The position numbers and the translations under genes were made by a program. This document shows, in pieces, positions 8,603 to 17,174 of a stretch of DNA of 64,000 nt. Each line of letters begins with the position of its first letter. Positions within the stretch are counted from its first letter, which is position 1. The notes under the pieces are model-generated. The model saw nothing but the letters and a program-made list of their open reading frames with translations. It was not told the DNA's origin and ran no database searches. This DNA comes from an uncultured Lachnospiraceae bacterium (lineage in GTDB: Bacteria; Bacillota; Clostridia; Lachnospirales; Lachnospiraceae), in the NCBI GenBank assembly GCA_910586125.1, contig CAJUHP010000017.1:10757-74756 (forward strand), in the 5' to 3' direction.

Positions 8603-8627
8603 AAAAAGGACGGCTGGTCAGCCGTCC
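8603..8627 (-). terminator. Rho-independent terminator after the small membrane protein gene
   Basis: Arms 8608-8616 and 8619-8627 (GGACGGCTG/CAGCCGTCC) followed on the minus strand by TTTTT (8607-8603). Lies 26 bp past the stop at 8653. Confidence 0.85.
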
Positions 8628-8652
8628 CTGTCTTTTTCCTGGGTACCGTTCG

Positions 8653-8940
8653 TTATCCCTCTGCGCCCGCCTCCGTCTCCGGAATCTCCTCATCTGACAA
8701 AACGCCGGCCATATCGCCCACCAGCATCGTCTCCGCCTTATAGGTGGGCAGCGACGCCAGATACGCATTTCTCTCGTTGCGGATCGTCACGCCGATCGCG
8801 CCGGCAATCAGCGCCAGCGCCAGAACCGCTCCGAGAATAACGCCGGCCTTTACAAATTTGGCCTGCTTTTTCTGCTTCTGAAGCGTTTCCTTGCGGCCTG
8901 CTTTTTCCTTTTTATATTGATTTACCTTTTCTACGCTCAT
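8653..8940 (-). CDS. Small single-pass membrane protein, function unknown
   Basis: A 95-residue protein: a Lys/Gln/Glu-rich cytosolic N-terminus (residues 1-31), one strong membrane helix (about 32-51, AGVILGAVLALALIAGAIGV), and an acidic outside tail ending EEIPETEAGAEG. It has its own terminator and a plausible ribosome site (GGAAAGGATAGAG). Not assigned to a family with confidence; proteins of this shape are common in Lachnospiraceae. The real coding status is supported by the clear topology and codon use. Confidence 0.72.
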   Translation of the reverse strand: MSVEKVNQYKKEKAGRKETLQKQKKQAKFVKAGVILGAVLALALIAGAIGVTIRNERNAYLASLPTYKAETMLVGDMAGVLSDEEIPETEAGAEG

Positions 8941-9109
8941 GTCTCTCTATCCTTTCCTGCATTGCTGGACTTCTCATAGCGCCGTTGGCGGCTTTCATAA
9001 GTATACTACAACTTAACAGCCTTGTAAATTGGATTTCTCAGGATTGTGCGCGGAAAAATATTTTTTACCGTCCGAAAGTGGTCAGAACGCATAGAGAAAC
9101 ACCGCTTTT

Positions 9110-9418
9110 TTAAAAAACCTCTCGGCCTGTAGGATTCAATAAATATATCAAATCCCTGTTCAGCAGAGCCGCCAGATAACAAAATGCACTGTTGGACATA
9201 ACCATTCCCTTGCACATACTCATCAACTGCATATCCACATAATTTTTGCCGTTTGTATTCCCCTCCACATAGGTGACGGTCCAAAACTGGTCCAACCCCA
9301 GTTCAAGCATATGCGCCTTACACCAGTCTATGTCATCTGAAAACACAAAACAGTTCCATATGCCGGGTGTCTGACAGACAAACTCCCGAAAACATTGCCG
9401 GTTTTTTGCACTTCTCAG
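9110..9418 (-). pseudogene. C-terminal fragment of a GT11 alpha-1,2-fucosyltransferase-like gene
   Basis: The open frame encodes part of a family 11 glycosyltransferase: a WNCFVFSDDIDWCK stretch, then DMQLMSMCKGMVMSNSAFCYLAALLN, which corresponds to the conserved GDP-fucose-binding region (VFSDD..WCK; D..LMS.CKH.I.ANSSFSWW). The hallmark SWWGAWL has decayed to CYLAALL. No start codon with a ribosome site is present, the N-terminal two thirds is missing, and the reading frame runs back to within a few bases of the stop of the ABC transporter gene, so the fragment was cut there. No other polysaccharide genes lie nearby. It is interpreted as a dead remnant. Confidence 0.7.
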
Positions 9419-9422
9419 TCTG

Positions 9423-11186
9423 CTATCCGTGAAGCTGCGCCGTGGTATAGAGCTGGTAGTACATTCCCTGTTTCTTCATCAACACCTCGTGACTGCCTTC
9501 CTCCACAATCCGGTTCCCCGAGAGAACCAAAATCCGGTCGGCCCCGTGAATCGTCGTCAGCCGGTGCGCAATGGTCAGCGTCGTGCGGCCTGCCGCCAGT
9601 TTATCCAGGGATTCCGACACCAGATGCTCGCTCTCATTGTCCAGCGCCGCCGTGGCCTCGTCAAGCAGAAGAATCTTCGGCGCCTTTAGAAAGACGCGCG
9701 CAATGCTGATTCTCTGCTTCTGCCCTCCCGACAGTTTCACGCCCCGCTCCCCCACATACGTGTCATAGCCGTCTTTGAGCTGTGTGATAAAGTCATGCGC
9801 TCCGGCCAGCTTGGCCGCCGCGATCACGTCCTCTCTCGCGGCTCCGGGCCTGCCGTATTCGATATTTTCATAGACACTGCCGGAGAACAGATACACGTCC
9901 TGCTGAACGACGCCCACGTTTTCCCGCAGGCTCTTGAGCGTCACTCCCCGTACATCCTGCCCGTCCAGAAGAACCCCGCCCGCGGTGGGATCGTAAAAAC
10001 GGGGGATCAGATTGCACAGCGTCGTCTTTCCCCCTCCCGACGGCCCTACCAGGGCGATCTTCTCTCCCGGCCGGATCGTCAGGTTGATGTCGGACAGCAC
10101 CGGCGTCTTCTCATCGTCCGGGTAGGCGAAGGAGACGTGATCGAAGGTGAGCTGTCCCTCCACGCCCGTCAAAGGCTGCGCTCCCTCCTCGTCAAAAATA
10201 TCCACCTTGGCATCCATCAGCTCCGTAAACCGCTCGATCCCCGTCATTCCCCTCTGGAACTGTTCGGCAAACTCGATGATGCGGCGGATGGTCGCCAAAA
10301 GCGTGGTCACATACATCGTGTACGCCACCAGATCTTCCGGCGCGATCAAGCCCCGTATCATAAAAAGGCCGCCGGCCACGATCACGACCACATACATCAG
10401 ACCGTCAAAGATCCGGATCGTGTTCTGAAACGCCGCCATATATTTGTAAGTCTGACGTTTGATCTGCAGAAATTCCCGGTTGTCGCGGTTGAATTTCTGC
10501 CGCTCTACATCCTCGTTGGCGAAAGCCCGAACGACCTTGTTACCGAGGAGGCTGTCTTCAATCCGGGCATTCAGCTCTCCGATATGATTGCGCTGCCGCT
10601 TGAACGCCTTTCTCACCTGAATGTTAAAATAGGAGCAGGAAACGGCCATCACCGGAACCAGCACAAACAGGATAACCGTCAGCGCCAGGTTGATCTGAGC
10701 CAGGATCAAAAAGGCCGCCGCCGCTTTTAAAAAAGCGATGAAGAACTCCTCCGGACAGTGGTGGGCAAATTCTGTCACGTCGAACAGATCGCTGGTAATT
10801 CTGGACATAATCTGCCCGACTTTGGTATTGCTGAAATAGTGATCCGACAGCTTCTGCAGGTGGTCAAACGCATCCTGGCGCATGTCTGTCTCGATGGCTG
10901 CCCCCATCACGTGGCCCGTGTAGGCCATATAGAAGCTGGCCATCCCATCAATGATCCGCAGCCCAAAATAGATCCCGCCGATGATCAGGATCGTGCGCAC
11001 CGTCAGAGAGGAGAGATCGTTCATGCCGACGCCTGTCACATAGCGCAGAATCAAAGGCAGCACCAACTCGCAGACGGTAGTCAGCGCCGCGCAGAACAGA
11101 TCCATCGCCATGATCTTCGCGTAGGGCCGGTAATAAGGCAGAAAGCGTTTTAACAGGACGCTGGTCTTCATCGCTCTTGTTTCCAT
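9423..11186 (-). CDS. ABC exporter half-transporter (permease fused to ATPase)
   Basis: A lipid- or drug-type exporter, expected to act as a dimer in the membrane. The first about 310 residues form a six-helix ABC transmembrane domain; the ATPase domain has Walker A GPSGGGKTT (about 380), the Q-loop region VGVVQQDVYLFSGSV, signature LSGGQKQRIS (about 484), Walker B ILLLDEATAALD and the H-loop IAHRLTTI. The 587-residue length is typical of MsbA-type proteins. It begins 9 bp after the ROK kinase stop, so the two are probably one operon. A start five codons later (Met at 11171) is possible; neither has a strong ribosome site. The substrate cannot be told from the sequence. Confidence 0.92.
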   Translation of the reverse strand: METRAMKTSVLLKRFLPYYRPYAKIMAMDLFCAALTTVCELVLPLILRYVTGVGMNDLSSLTVRTILIIGGIYFGLRIIDGMASFYMAYTGHVMGAAIETDMRQDAFDHLQKLSDHYFSNTKVGQIMSRITSDLFDVTEFAHHCPEEFFIAFLKAAAAFLILAQINLALTVILFVLVPVMAVSCSYFNIQVRKAFKRQRNHIGELNARIEDSLLGNKVVRAFANEDVERQKFNRDNREFLQIKRQTYKYMAAFQNTIRIFDGLMYVVVIVAGGLFMIRGLIAPEDLVAYTMYVTTLLATIRRIIEFAEQFQRGMTGIERFTELMDAKVDIFDEEGAQPLTGVEGQLTFDHVSFAYPDDEKTPVLSDINLTIRPGEKIALVGPSGGGKTTLCNLIPRFYDPTAGGVLLDGQDVRGVTLKSLRENVGVVQQDVYLFSGSVYENIEYGRPGAAREDVIAAAKLAGAHDFITQLKDGYDTYVGERGVKLSGGQKQRISIARVFLKAPKILLLDEATAALDNESEHLVSESLDKLAAGRTTLTIAHRLTTIHGADRILVLSGNRIVEEGSHEVLMKKQGMYYQLYTTAQLHG

Positions 11187-11195
11187 AATGCTTTG

Positions 11196-12149
11196 TTATT
11201 CCCCCAGTATCAGTCTGGCCGCGCCGAATATGCCGGCGTCGTTGCCGAGAGTCGCCAGGCAGATCTTAGCCTGCGGCTTTTGAATGAAAAGAAAGCTCTC
11301 ATAATGACGGCGGATCACATCCAGCAGATACTGGCCGGCCTTGCTCACACCGCCGCCGATGACAAAGCACTGCGGGTCCGTCATATGCGAGATATGAGCC
11401 ATGGCCCAGCCCAGATAGCGCATCGAGCAGTCCACAGAACGCACCGCCAGATCATCCCCGGCCTTGGCCGCATCCAGCACATCCTTGGCCGTCAGATTTT
11501 CCACGGCCCGCAGGCTGCTCGGCGTATCCTCCTGCGCCAGAAAACGGCGGGCTACCCGCACGATGCCGGTCGCTGAGGTGTACTGCTCCAGGCAGCCGTG
11601 ACCGCCGCAGTTGCAGGCGTCCGGCTCGTTTGGATTCATAATCATATGTCCCAGCTCGCCGCCCATGCCGAAATTGCCGGCGATCAGCCGCCCTCTCTCG
11701 ATCACGCCGCCGCCCACGCCGGTCCCCAGCGTGATCATAACCACACTGTCATAACTCTTTCCGCCGCCCTGCCACATCTCGCCCAGGGCTGCCGCGTTGG
11801 CGTCATTGACTGCGCGCACCTTCACACCGCCCAGATATCCGGACAGTTCTTCGTTGATCTTCAGATCATAGACGCCCAGATTGACCAGGGCGCTGATGCT
11901 GCCGTTTGGCATCACCGGCCCCGGAATTCCCACGCCCACGCCGGCAAGCTCTGCCGAACGGATTCCCCTCTTCTGCAGCACTTCCCGGACGGAAGCCGCG
12001 AGATCGGCATACAGCTTTTCCTTGCGCCCCTCGGTCTTTGTGGGGATCTCCCACTTCTCCGACAGAATGCCGTCCTCCTGAAACAGGCCGAATTTAATCG
12101 TTGTTCCTCCCACGTCGATCCCGATGCAATGTCTCATCATCATACCCAT
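11196..12149 (-). CDS. ROK-family glucokinase
   Basis: Phosphorylates glucose (or a related hexose) with ATP in the cytosol. Visible are the ATP loop GIDVGGTTIKFG (9-20), the sugar-binding VNDANAAALGE, GTGVGGGVI, and the ROK zinc site CNCGGHGCLEQ (about 178-188), with the EHGH-equivalent GELGHM just before it. The length of 317 matches Firmicutes GlcK. No DNA-binding N-terminal domain is present, so it is a kinase and not a repressor. First gene of an operon with the ABC exporter; a sigma-A promoter and a leader hairpin lie just upstream. Confidence 0.9.
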   Translation of the reverse strand: MGMMMRHCIGIDVGGTTIKFGLFQEDGILSEKWEIPTKTEGRKEKLYADLAASVREVLQKRGIRSAELAGVGVGIPGPVMPNGSISALVNLGVYDLKINEELSGYLGGVKVRAVNDANAAALGEMWQGGGKSYDSVVMITLGTGVGGGVIERGRLIAGNFGMGGELGHMIMNPNEPDACNCGGHGCLEQYTSATGIVRVARRFLAQEDTPSSLRAVENLTAKDVLDAAKAGDDLAVRSVDCSMRYLGWAMAHISHMTDPQCFVIGGGVSKAGQYLLDVIRRHYESFLFIQKPQAKICLATLGNDAGIFGAARLILGE

Positions 12150-12172
12150 TGATTCCCTTCTCCTTTGAATTT

Positions 12173-12225
12173 GACAGAGGCCACGCCTCTGTCTTGATTA
12201 TAACGGAAAGAGCAGAGAAAAACAA
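12173..12225 (-). promoter_or_regulatory. Promoter and +1 palindrome of the ROK kinase operon
   Basis: Minus strand TTGTTT (12225-12220), 17-bp spacer, TATAAT (12202-12197). Directly downstream, over the expected start of transcription, lies a perfect 9-bp inverted repeat GACAGAGGC/GCCTCTGTC (12173-12181 with 12185-12193), which could be an operator or a leader hairpin. The ribosome site AAAGGAG follows. Confidence 0.65.
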
Positions 12226-12355
12226 TCCTTTCCTAACACAAAATCAGCGAACACTTCTGCCGGCAGCCAGAAAGCCAAACGCTGCATGGCAAAACGGATT
12301 GCTCTCACATAGCGCGGCTGTCACGACATTGAAAAACAATTCCGACCGCAAAAAA

Positions 12356-12450
12356 GGCGGCTGCAAAACACAGATTACATACAATATATGGTATCCATAC
12401 ACGAACCTGCACAACCATATTTTGTATTGTACCTGCGTTTTGCAGCCGCC
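12356..12450. repeat. Palindromic repeat element, copy 1 (divergent)
   Basis: This occupies much of the gene-free interval 12226-12474. Terminal 14-bp perfect inverted repeats (12356-12369 with 12437-12450, GGCGGCTGCAAAAC) enclose a second, imperfect pair (ACAATATATGGT/ACCATATTTTGT). The core resembles the copies at 21900 and 60841. An A6 run at the left end gives the minus strand a T6 tail, so the element could also end metK transcription 25 bp past its stop. In the remainder, 12226-12355, I see nothing. Confidence 0.8.
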
Positions 12451-12474
12451 CTCCGATTTGTTTCCCGTTTTTCC

Positions 12475-13662
12475 TTACAGATACTTTTTAAGGCTCTCCA
12501 CGCGGTCCAGTCTCTCCCAGCTCACGTCGATATCCGTGCGGCCGAAATGTCCGTAGGCCGCCGTCTGCTTATAGATCGGGCGGCGCAGATCCAGCATTTT
12601 GATAATGCCGGCAGGCCGCAGATCAAAGTTTTCGCGGATAATCTCCACCAAACGCTCGTCGGACAGACGGCCCGTGCCGAAGGTGTCCACCATCACGGAC
12701 GTCGGCTGCGCCACGCCGATGGCGTAGGATAGCTGGATTTCGCACTTGTCCGCCAGACCGGCCGCCACGATGTTCTTCGCCACATAGCGGGCCGCGTAGG
12801 CCGCGGAGCGGTCCACCTTGGTGCAGTCCTTGCCGGAGAATGCGCCGCCGCCGTGACGGGCGTATCCGCCGTAGGTGTCCACAATGATCTTGCGTCCGGT
12901 CAGGCCCGCGTCGCCGGCCGGACCGCCGATCACAAAACGGCCTGTGGGGTTGATGAAATATTTTGTCTCACCGTCCACCATCTCCTTCGGCACAATCGGA
13001 TCGATGACATACTTGCGGATGTCGGCATGGATCTGCTCCTGCGTCACCTCCGGAGCGTGCTGTGTGGAGATGACAACCGCGTCGATATGTACCGGCTTTC
13101 CCTTCTCGTCATACTCCACCGTGACCTGGCTCTTGCCGTCGGGGCGCAGATAGCTGAGCGTCCCGTCCTTGCGGACCTCGGTCAGACGGCGGGTCAGCTT
13201 GTGCGCCAGACTGATCGGGTAAGGCATGTACTCCGGCGTCTCGTTGGTGGCATAGCCGAACATCATCCCCTGGTCGCCCGCGCCGATGGCCTCAAGCTCC
13301 TCGTCGGACATCGTCTTCTCCTTCGCCTCCAGCGCCTGGTCCACGCCCATGGCGATATCTGCGGACTGCTTGTCGATCGACAGCATCACCGCGCAGGTAT
13401 TGCCGTCAAAGCCAACCGAAGAATCGTTGTAGCCGATCTCTGTCACCGTGCGGCGGACAATCGCCTGCATGTCAACGGACGCCTTGGTGGTGATTTCACC
13501 CACCAGCATGACAAAACCGGTGCCGGCAAACGTCTCGCAGGCCACACGGCTCATCGGATCCTGCTCCATCAGCGCGTCCAAAACGGCGTCGGACACGGCG
13601 TCGCAGACTTTATCCGGATGGCCTTCGGTTACAGATTCAGAGGTAAATAATCTTTTTTCCAT
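12475..13662 (-). CDS. metK: S-adenosylmethionine synthetase
   Basis: Makes SAM from methionine and ATP in the cytosol. Motifs in order: TEGHPDKVCD (13-21), the hexapeptide-like GAGDQGMMFGYA (about 117-128), the phosphate loop GGAFSGKDCTKVDRSAAYAAR around 255-275, and DLRPAGIIKML near the C-terminus. The 395 residues match the family exactly. It lies 97 bp downstream of the glycoside-hydrolase-like lipoprotein gene with no terminator between, so it can be read from the SAM-I riboswitch promoter about 2 kb upstream; no riboswitch stands directly before it. The ribosome site is AAAGGAGC. Confidence 0.97.
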   Translation of the reverse strand: MEKRLFTSESVTEGHPDKVCDAVSDAVLDALMEQDPMSRVACETFAGTGFVMLVGEITTKASVDMQAIVRRTVTEIGYNDSSVGFDGNTCAVMLSIDKQSADIAMGVDQALEAKEKTMSDEELEAIGAGDQGMMFGYATNETPEYMPYPISLAHKLTRRLTEVRKDGTLSYLRPDGKSQVTVEYDEKGKPVHIDAVVISTQHAPEVTQEQIHADIRKYVIDPIVPKEMVDGETKYFINPTGRFVIGGPAGDAGLTGRKIIVDTYGGYARHGGGAFSGKDCTKVDRSAAYAARYVAKNIVAAGLADKCEIQLSYAIGVAQPTSVMVDTFGTGRLSDERLVEIIRENFDLRPAGIIKMLDLRRPIYKQTAAYGHFGRTDIDVSWERLDRVESLKKYL

Positions 13663-13759
13663 AGTTTTGCTCCTTTGTTTTTTGTCATTCTTTCTATATG
13701 GATTCCTTATTACAGGGAATTTTTAAATGTTCTCTGACGCCCTGCCCCCGCGCGTTATC

Positions 13760-15364
13760 TCAGCGCAGTTTCCGGTTCAGCTTTCGGATCGCCTGGATAC
13801 AGCTTCCTTCCCTTCCGTCCAGATCATAGAGCTGCGCCTGCTGCACATGCGTATATACTTTTACATTGTCGAGATAGCAGAGGCTCTCTGCGGTAAAGGC
13901 AAGACCTTCTCCGCCGTCTTCAAAAATCAGCTCCGCCGTCTCTCCATTTTGACCGGAAACACTCTTCGTCTCCCCGCCAAAGGTCACGCGGACTGTAACC
14001 GGCTCCTCTGCCTCGATGGTAAAGCGGACCGTAACCGGCCCCTGTCCGGAGACTTCGTTTTGGATCTGTCCGCCTGCCGGAAGTTCTGCCTGCATGGAAC
14101 CGTTATTGTCTGTCACCCTGGCCCCGCCGGTCATCTGCCAGCCGCTCTCCCCCAGGGCAAACTGCGGATTGTACAGCAGATTATTGGCATAATCCCGGTA
14201 GGTCCAGACGCCGTACCCCATCGCGCAGTCCCGAAGAATATCCGTCATGGCGACGATATAATCCGCCACCTGATCTTCCTTCACCTGCGCGTTATGCTCA
14301 AATCCGGGCGTATTGTCCATGTACAGGAACTGCTCGATATACAGCTTTTTCCCCGCTGTGGACAGAAGCACCTGATCCAACATCTCCTTCGACATGGCCA
14401 GCGCCTCCGCCGCCTCCAAGCGCTCTCCCTCGTTGATATGACCGATGGGAACGCCGTACATTAAAGCGGTGTAGGGCGCGCCCTCACAGGCGTATGTGGC
14501 GCTGTGGCTGTACCACTGACTCTCCCCGTTTTCGTCCGGAACCAAGTCTGCATCCATGCGGACTTCCATGGACAATTCCGGAAAGTTCTGCTGGCTGTGC
14601 GCCAGAAAATCGCAGAGCCACCAGTCAAAAAACTCATATAAAAGCCGCAGAGCAGGCTGGTCTGCCCCCGGCATGGGAAGCCGGTCATATCCCGAAATCT
14701 CCTCGCCGTACAGGGCGGACAGTTCTTTCAGCGAGTAGCGTTCGGACAGATAGTCCGCATATCCGCAAAAGCGCGCCAGCCGGATCCTTTCTTCCAAATC
14801 CTCCAGCTCCGTGGCATAGCTGGTAAAGCTCCAAAAGTCCTCCCAGGTCAGAAAACCGCCGAAAAAATTGTCGTGGGCCGACGCCTTCTCATAGACGGTC
14901 TTTACATAGTCATCCCACGCCGCAAGCACCGCGCTGTCTCCCATCACATCCCGAAACCGTTTTCTGACATCGCTGCCGTCAGGCCAATAATCCCAGGTGT
15001 ATCCGACCCGCAGGCTGACCCACAGGCCCTCTTTGGCGGCCGCCGTCATCACCTGGTCCAGCTTATCCCAGGCGTACGCATTGTAGGAGACCGGCGTCAT
15101 CTCCGGCTGAAATTCGCGCCATGGCACCACCAGAATGATACTGTTGAAGCCGTCCTCTCGGATCTGCTCCAGATCTTTTTCCAGGTGATCTGTCTCGCTG
15201 TTCCAGAAATTTAAGACCCACTCGTCGCCAAAATACGTGACGGATTTCAGGTAGGCGGGTTTGCGTGAAAAGTTTTCCCCGCCGCTGCACCCTGCCATAA
15301 GAACGCATCCTATCGCAAAAAGAAGCACCCAAAAGAGCCGGTGTCTGTTTCGTTTCTTCTCCAT
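13760..15364 (-). CDS. Secreted lipoprotein with glycoside-hydrolase-like TIM barrel
   Basis: Predicted lipoprotein of 534 residues on the outer face of the membrane. The start at 15364 is chosen for its GAAGGGAGAGG ribosome site and because it gives a clean signal peptide with lipobox LMAGC (Cys26). The barrel region (about 40-390) has GFNSIILVVPWREFQP, GLWVSLRVGYTWDYWPD, FFGGFLTWEDFW (Glu near a strand end) and LYIEQFLYMDNTPGFEH, resembling GH42/GH5-type hydrolases; the catalytic pair is not certain. The last about 130 residues look like a beta-sandwich carbohydrate-binding domain. It is unusual in standing between a SAM-I riboswitch and metK. The substrate is unknown. Confidence 0.72.
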   Translation of the reverse strand: MEKKRNRHRLFWVLLFAIGCVLMAGCSGGENFSRKPAYLKSVTYFGDEWVLNFWNSETDHLEKDLEQIREDGFNSIILVVPWREFQPEMTPVSYNAYAWDKLDQVMTAAAKEGLWVSLRVGYTWDYWPDGSDVRKRFRDVMGDSAVLAAWDDYVKTVYEKASAHDNFFGGFLTWEDFWSFTSYATELEDLEERIRLARFCGYADYLSERYSLKELSALYGEEISGYDRLPMPGADQPALRLLYEFFDWWLCDFLAHSQQNFPELSMEVRMDADLVPDENGESQWYSHSATYACEGAPYTALMYGVPIGHINEGERLEAAEALAMSKEMLDQVLLSTAGKKLYIEQFLYMDNTPGFEHNAQVKEDQVADYIVAMTDILRDCAMGYGVWTYRDYANNLLYNPQFALGESGWQMTGGARVTDNNGSMQAELPAGGQIQNEVSGQGPVTVRFTIEAEEPVTVRVTFGGETKSVSGQNGETAELIFEDGGEGLAFTAESLCYLDNVKVYTHVQQAQLYDLDGREGSCIQAIRKLNRKLR

Positions 15365-15474
15365 TCCTCTCCCTTCTGTTATCAAGCCCGGCCGCCATCC
15401 CTCTGACAGCATGCCATCCGGCCCACGCAGGTTTCCTTTGACGGGAAGCGTCAATCCGAGCGATTTTACCGACA

Positions 15475-15500
15475 CAAAAAAGTCCGCCATAAGCGGACTT
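15475..15500 (-). terminator. Riboswitch-controlled intrinsic terminator
   Basis: Minus-strand hairpin AAGTCCGC/GCGGACTT (15500-15493 with 15487-15480) followed by TTTTTT. It lies 26 bp past the end of the SAM-I aptamer and before the lipoprotein gene, the standard place for the expression platform of an OFF switch. Confidence 0.9.
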
Positions 15501-15525
15501 GATTACAGTAGCACTGGTTCAAATC

Positions 15526-15626
15526 CTCTTATTGTTCGACTTGCTCGCTCAGGTTGGCACCTTCCGTCTTCCAGGGGTTGCCGTGACTTCACAGATCCTA
15601 TGTATCTCCATCACTCTGAATAAGAG
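15526..15626 (-). ncRNA. SAM-I (S-box) riboswitch aptamer
   Basis: On the minus strand the element begins CTCTTATT (15626-15619) and closes with AATAAGAG (15533-15526), a perfect 8-bp P1 stem. In between are the conserved AGAGTGATGGAG start of P2 with its kink-turn, CACGGCAACC, and AAGGTGCCAACCTG. Spacing and order match the S-box family. Binding of SAM is expected to favour the terminator at 15475-15500 and switch off the lipoprotein gene and metK. Confidence 0.94.
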
Positions 15627-15689
15627 AACTACCTATTTACTTTTCAAACAACTCTGCCCAAAGCGCCTCGTGCGCTTCCGACAAATCCT

Positions 15690-15718
15690 ATCATAGCACA
15701 GTCTTTCCTGTCCGTCAA
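15690..15718 (-). promoter_or_regulatory. Sigma-A promoter of the SAM riboswitch transcript
   Basis: Minus strand TTGACG (15718-15713), 17-bp spacer, TATGAT (15695-15690); the expected start of RNA is near 15683, about 57 nt before the aptamer. It lies just past the murA stop. Confidence 0.85.
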
Positions 15719-15736
15719 TGGTTTTCCTCTGGAAAT

Positions 15737-17038
15737 TCAGATGCTTCGGGACAGCTTAAATTTCTGCACATCCTTATCGTTATCGGCCAGACGGATCTCC
15801 GCGCCCAGCTCGCGCAGCTTCTCCGCAAAGCTTTCATAGCCGCGCATGATATACTCCACATCCTCCACCACACTGCACCCGTCGGCTGCCAGACCGGCCA
15901 GAACCAGCGCCGCTCCGGCACGCAGATCCGGCGCGCTGACCTCCGCTCCGGTAAAGCGGGTCACACCGTCGATGACGGCGATATTGCCGCCCTCCACCTT
16001 GGCGCTGGCTCCCATGCGGGCCAGTTCATCCAGATACTTAAACCGGTTCTCAAAAATGCTCTCCGTCACAATGCTGGTGCCGCAGGCCAGCGCCAGCGCC
16101 ACAGAAATCTGGGGCTGCATATCCGTCGGAAAGCCCGGATAGGGCAGCGTCTTCACCTTGGTATGGTTCATGCGCTTCTTCGCCACCACGCGCACCGCGT
16201 CGTCAAACTCCGAGATCTCACAGCCCATCTCCATCAGCTTGGACGAGATCGCTTCCAAGTGCTTCGGGATCACATTGCGCACGGTAACGTCTCCCATGGT
16301 GACAGCCGCGGCCGCCATATAGGTTCCCGCCTCGATCTGGTCGGGAATAATCGAGTACTCTGTGCCGTGCAGCTTCTGCACGCCGCTGATGCGGATCACA
16401 TCCGTACCGGCGCCCTTGATGTTGGCTCCCATACTGTTTAACATGCTGGCCACGTCCACCACATGGGGTTCCTTGGCCGCGTTCTCAATGATTGTATTGC
16501 CGTCGGCCAGAACCGCCGCCAGCATGATGTTGATCGTCGTGCCCACGGACACCACGTCCAGATAGACATGACCCCCGCCAAGATGCGGCGCCTCGGCATT
16601 GACCATGCCGTACTCCACCACCGTCGTGGCTCCCAGAGCCCGAAATCCTTTCAGATGCTGGTCAATCGGCCGGCTGCCGATATTGCATCCGCCGGGCAGA
16701 GCCACGCTGGCCCTGCGGTATTTTCCTAAAAGCGCTCCCAACAGATAGTAGGAGGCCCGTATTTTCTTGATAAACTCATTGTTCACAGTGACGGAGCCGA
16801 TGCTTCTGGCATTGATCCGCACCGTATGCCTGCCGATCCGCTCAACGACCGCTCCCACGTCCCGGATCGCATTTAATAATACATCAATATCCCACACGTC
16901 GGGAAGATTTTCAATCACCACGGTCTCATCCGTCATAACCGCCGCTGCCAGCACTCCCAGCGCCGCATTTTTCGCGCCTCCTATAACGACCTCTCCCACC
17001 AGGGGATTGCCGCCTTTCATTACATACCGCATAGCCAC
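15737..17038 (-). CDS. murA: UDP-N-acetylglucosamine 1-carboxyvinyltransferase
   Basis: Cytosolic first committed step of peptidoglycan synthesis: transfers enolpyruvyl from PEP to UDP-GlcNAc. The KN pair in GGAKNAALG (Lys22, Asn23), the catalytic Cys118 in LPGGCNIGSRP (the fosfomycin target), and late EYIMRGYESFAEKL are visible. The Cys is retained, so no built-in fosfomycin resistance is expected. The 433 residues fit the family. Met3 is an alternative start. It has its own promoter at 17147-17174 and is followed by the SAM riboswitch promoter. Confidence 0.96.
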   Translation of the reverse strand: MAMRYVMKGGNPLVGEVVIGGAKNAALGVLAAAVMTDETVVIENLPDVWDIDVLLNAIRDVGAVVERIGRHTVRINARSIGSVTVNNEFIKKIRASYYLLGALLGKYRRASVALPGGCNIGSRPIDQHLKGFRALGATTVVEYGMVNAEAPHLGGGHVYLDVVSVGTTINIMLAAVLADGNTIIENAAKEPHVVDVASMLNSMGANIKGAGTDVIRISGVQKLHGTEYSIIPDQIEAGTYMAAAAVTMGDVTVRNVIPKHLEAISSKLMEMGCEISEFDDAVRVVAKKRMNHTKVKTLPYPGFPTDMQPQISVALALACGTSIVTESIFENRFKYLDELARMGASAKVEGGNIAVIDGVTRFTGAEVSAPDLRAGAALVLAGLAADGCSVVEDVEYIMRGYESFAEKLRELGAEIRLADNDKDVQKFKLSRSI

Positions 17039-17146
17039 CTCAGCTCAGATTTCTGTTCTATTCTTTTTATCAAAAACCGTATGTACAGCCGTAAAATCCT
17101 CTTAAGCGATCCGTTTTTATCTCACGTTCCCGAACCACGTATCCTT

Positions 17147-17174
17147 ATTATACCACATGTCATAAATTTGTAAA
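17147..17174 (-). promoter_or_regulatory. Promoter of murA
   Basis: Minus strand TTTACA (17174-17169), 16-bp spacer, TATAAT (17152-17147), about 110 bp before the murA start. Confidence 0.6.

Noticed and set aside
9006..9284. A 92-residue basic protein in a frame beside the fucosyltransferase fragment
   Set aside because: It overlaps the fragment in another frame, has no family features and no ribosome site.
13663..13759. SAM riboswitch directly before metK
   Set aside because: The interval is only 97 bp and has no S-box, SAM-II or SAM-III features; the S-box is two genes' length upstream at 15526-15626.
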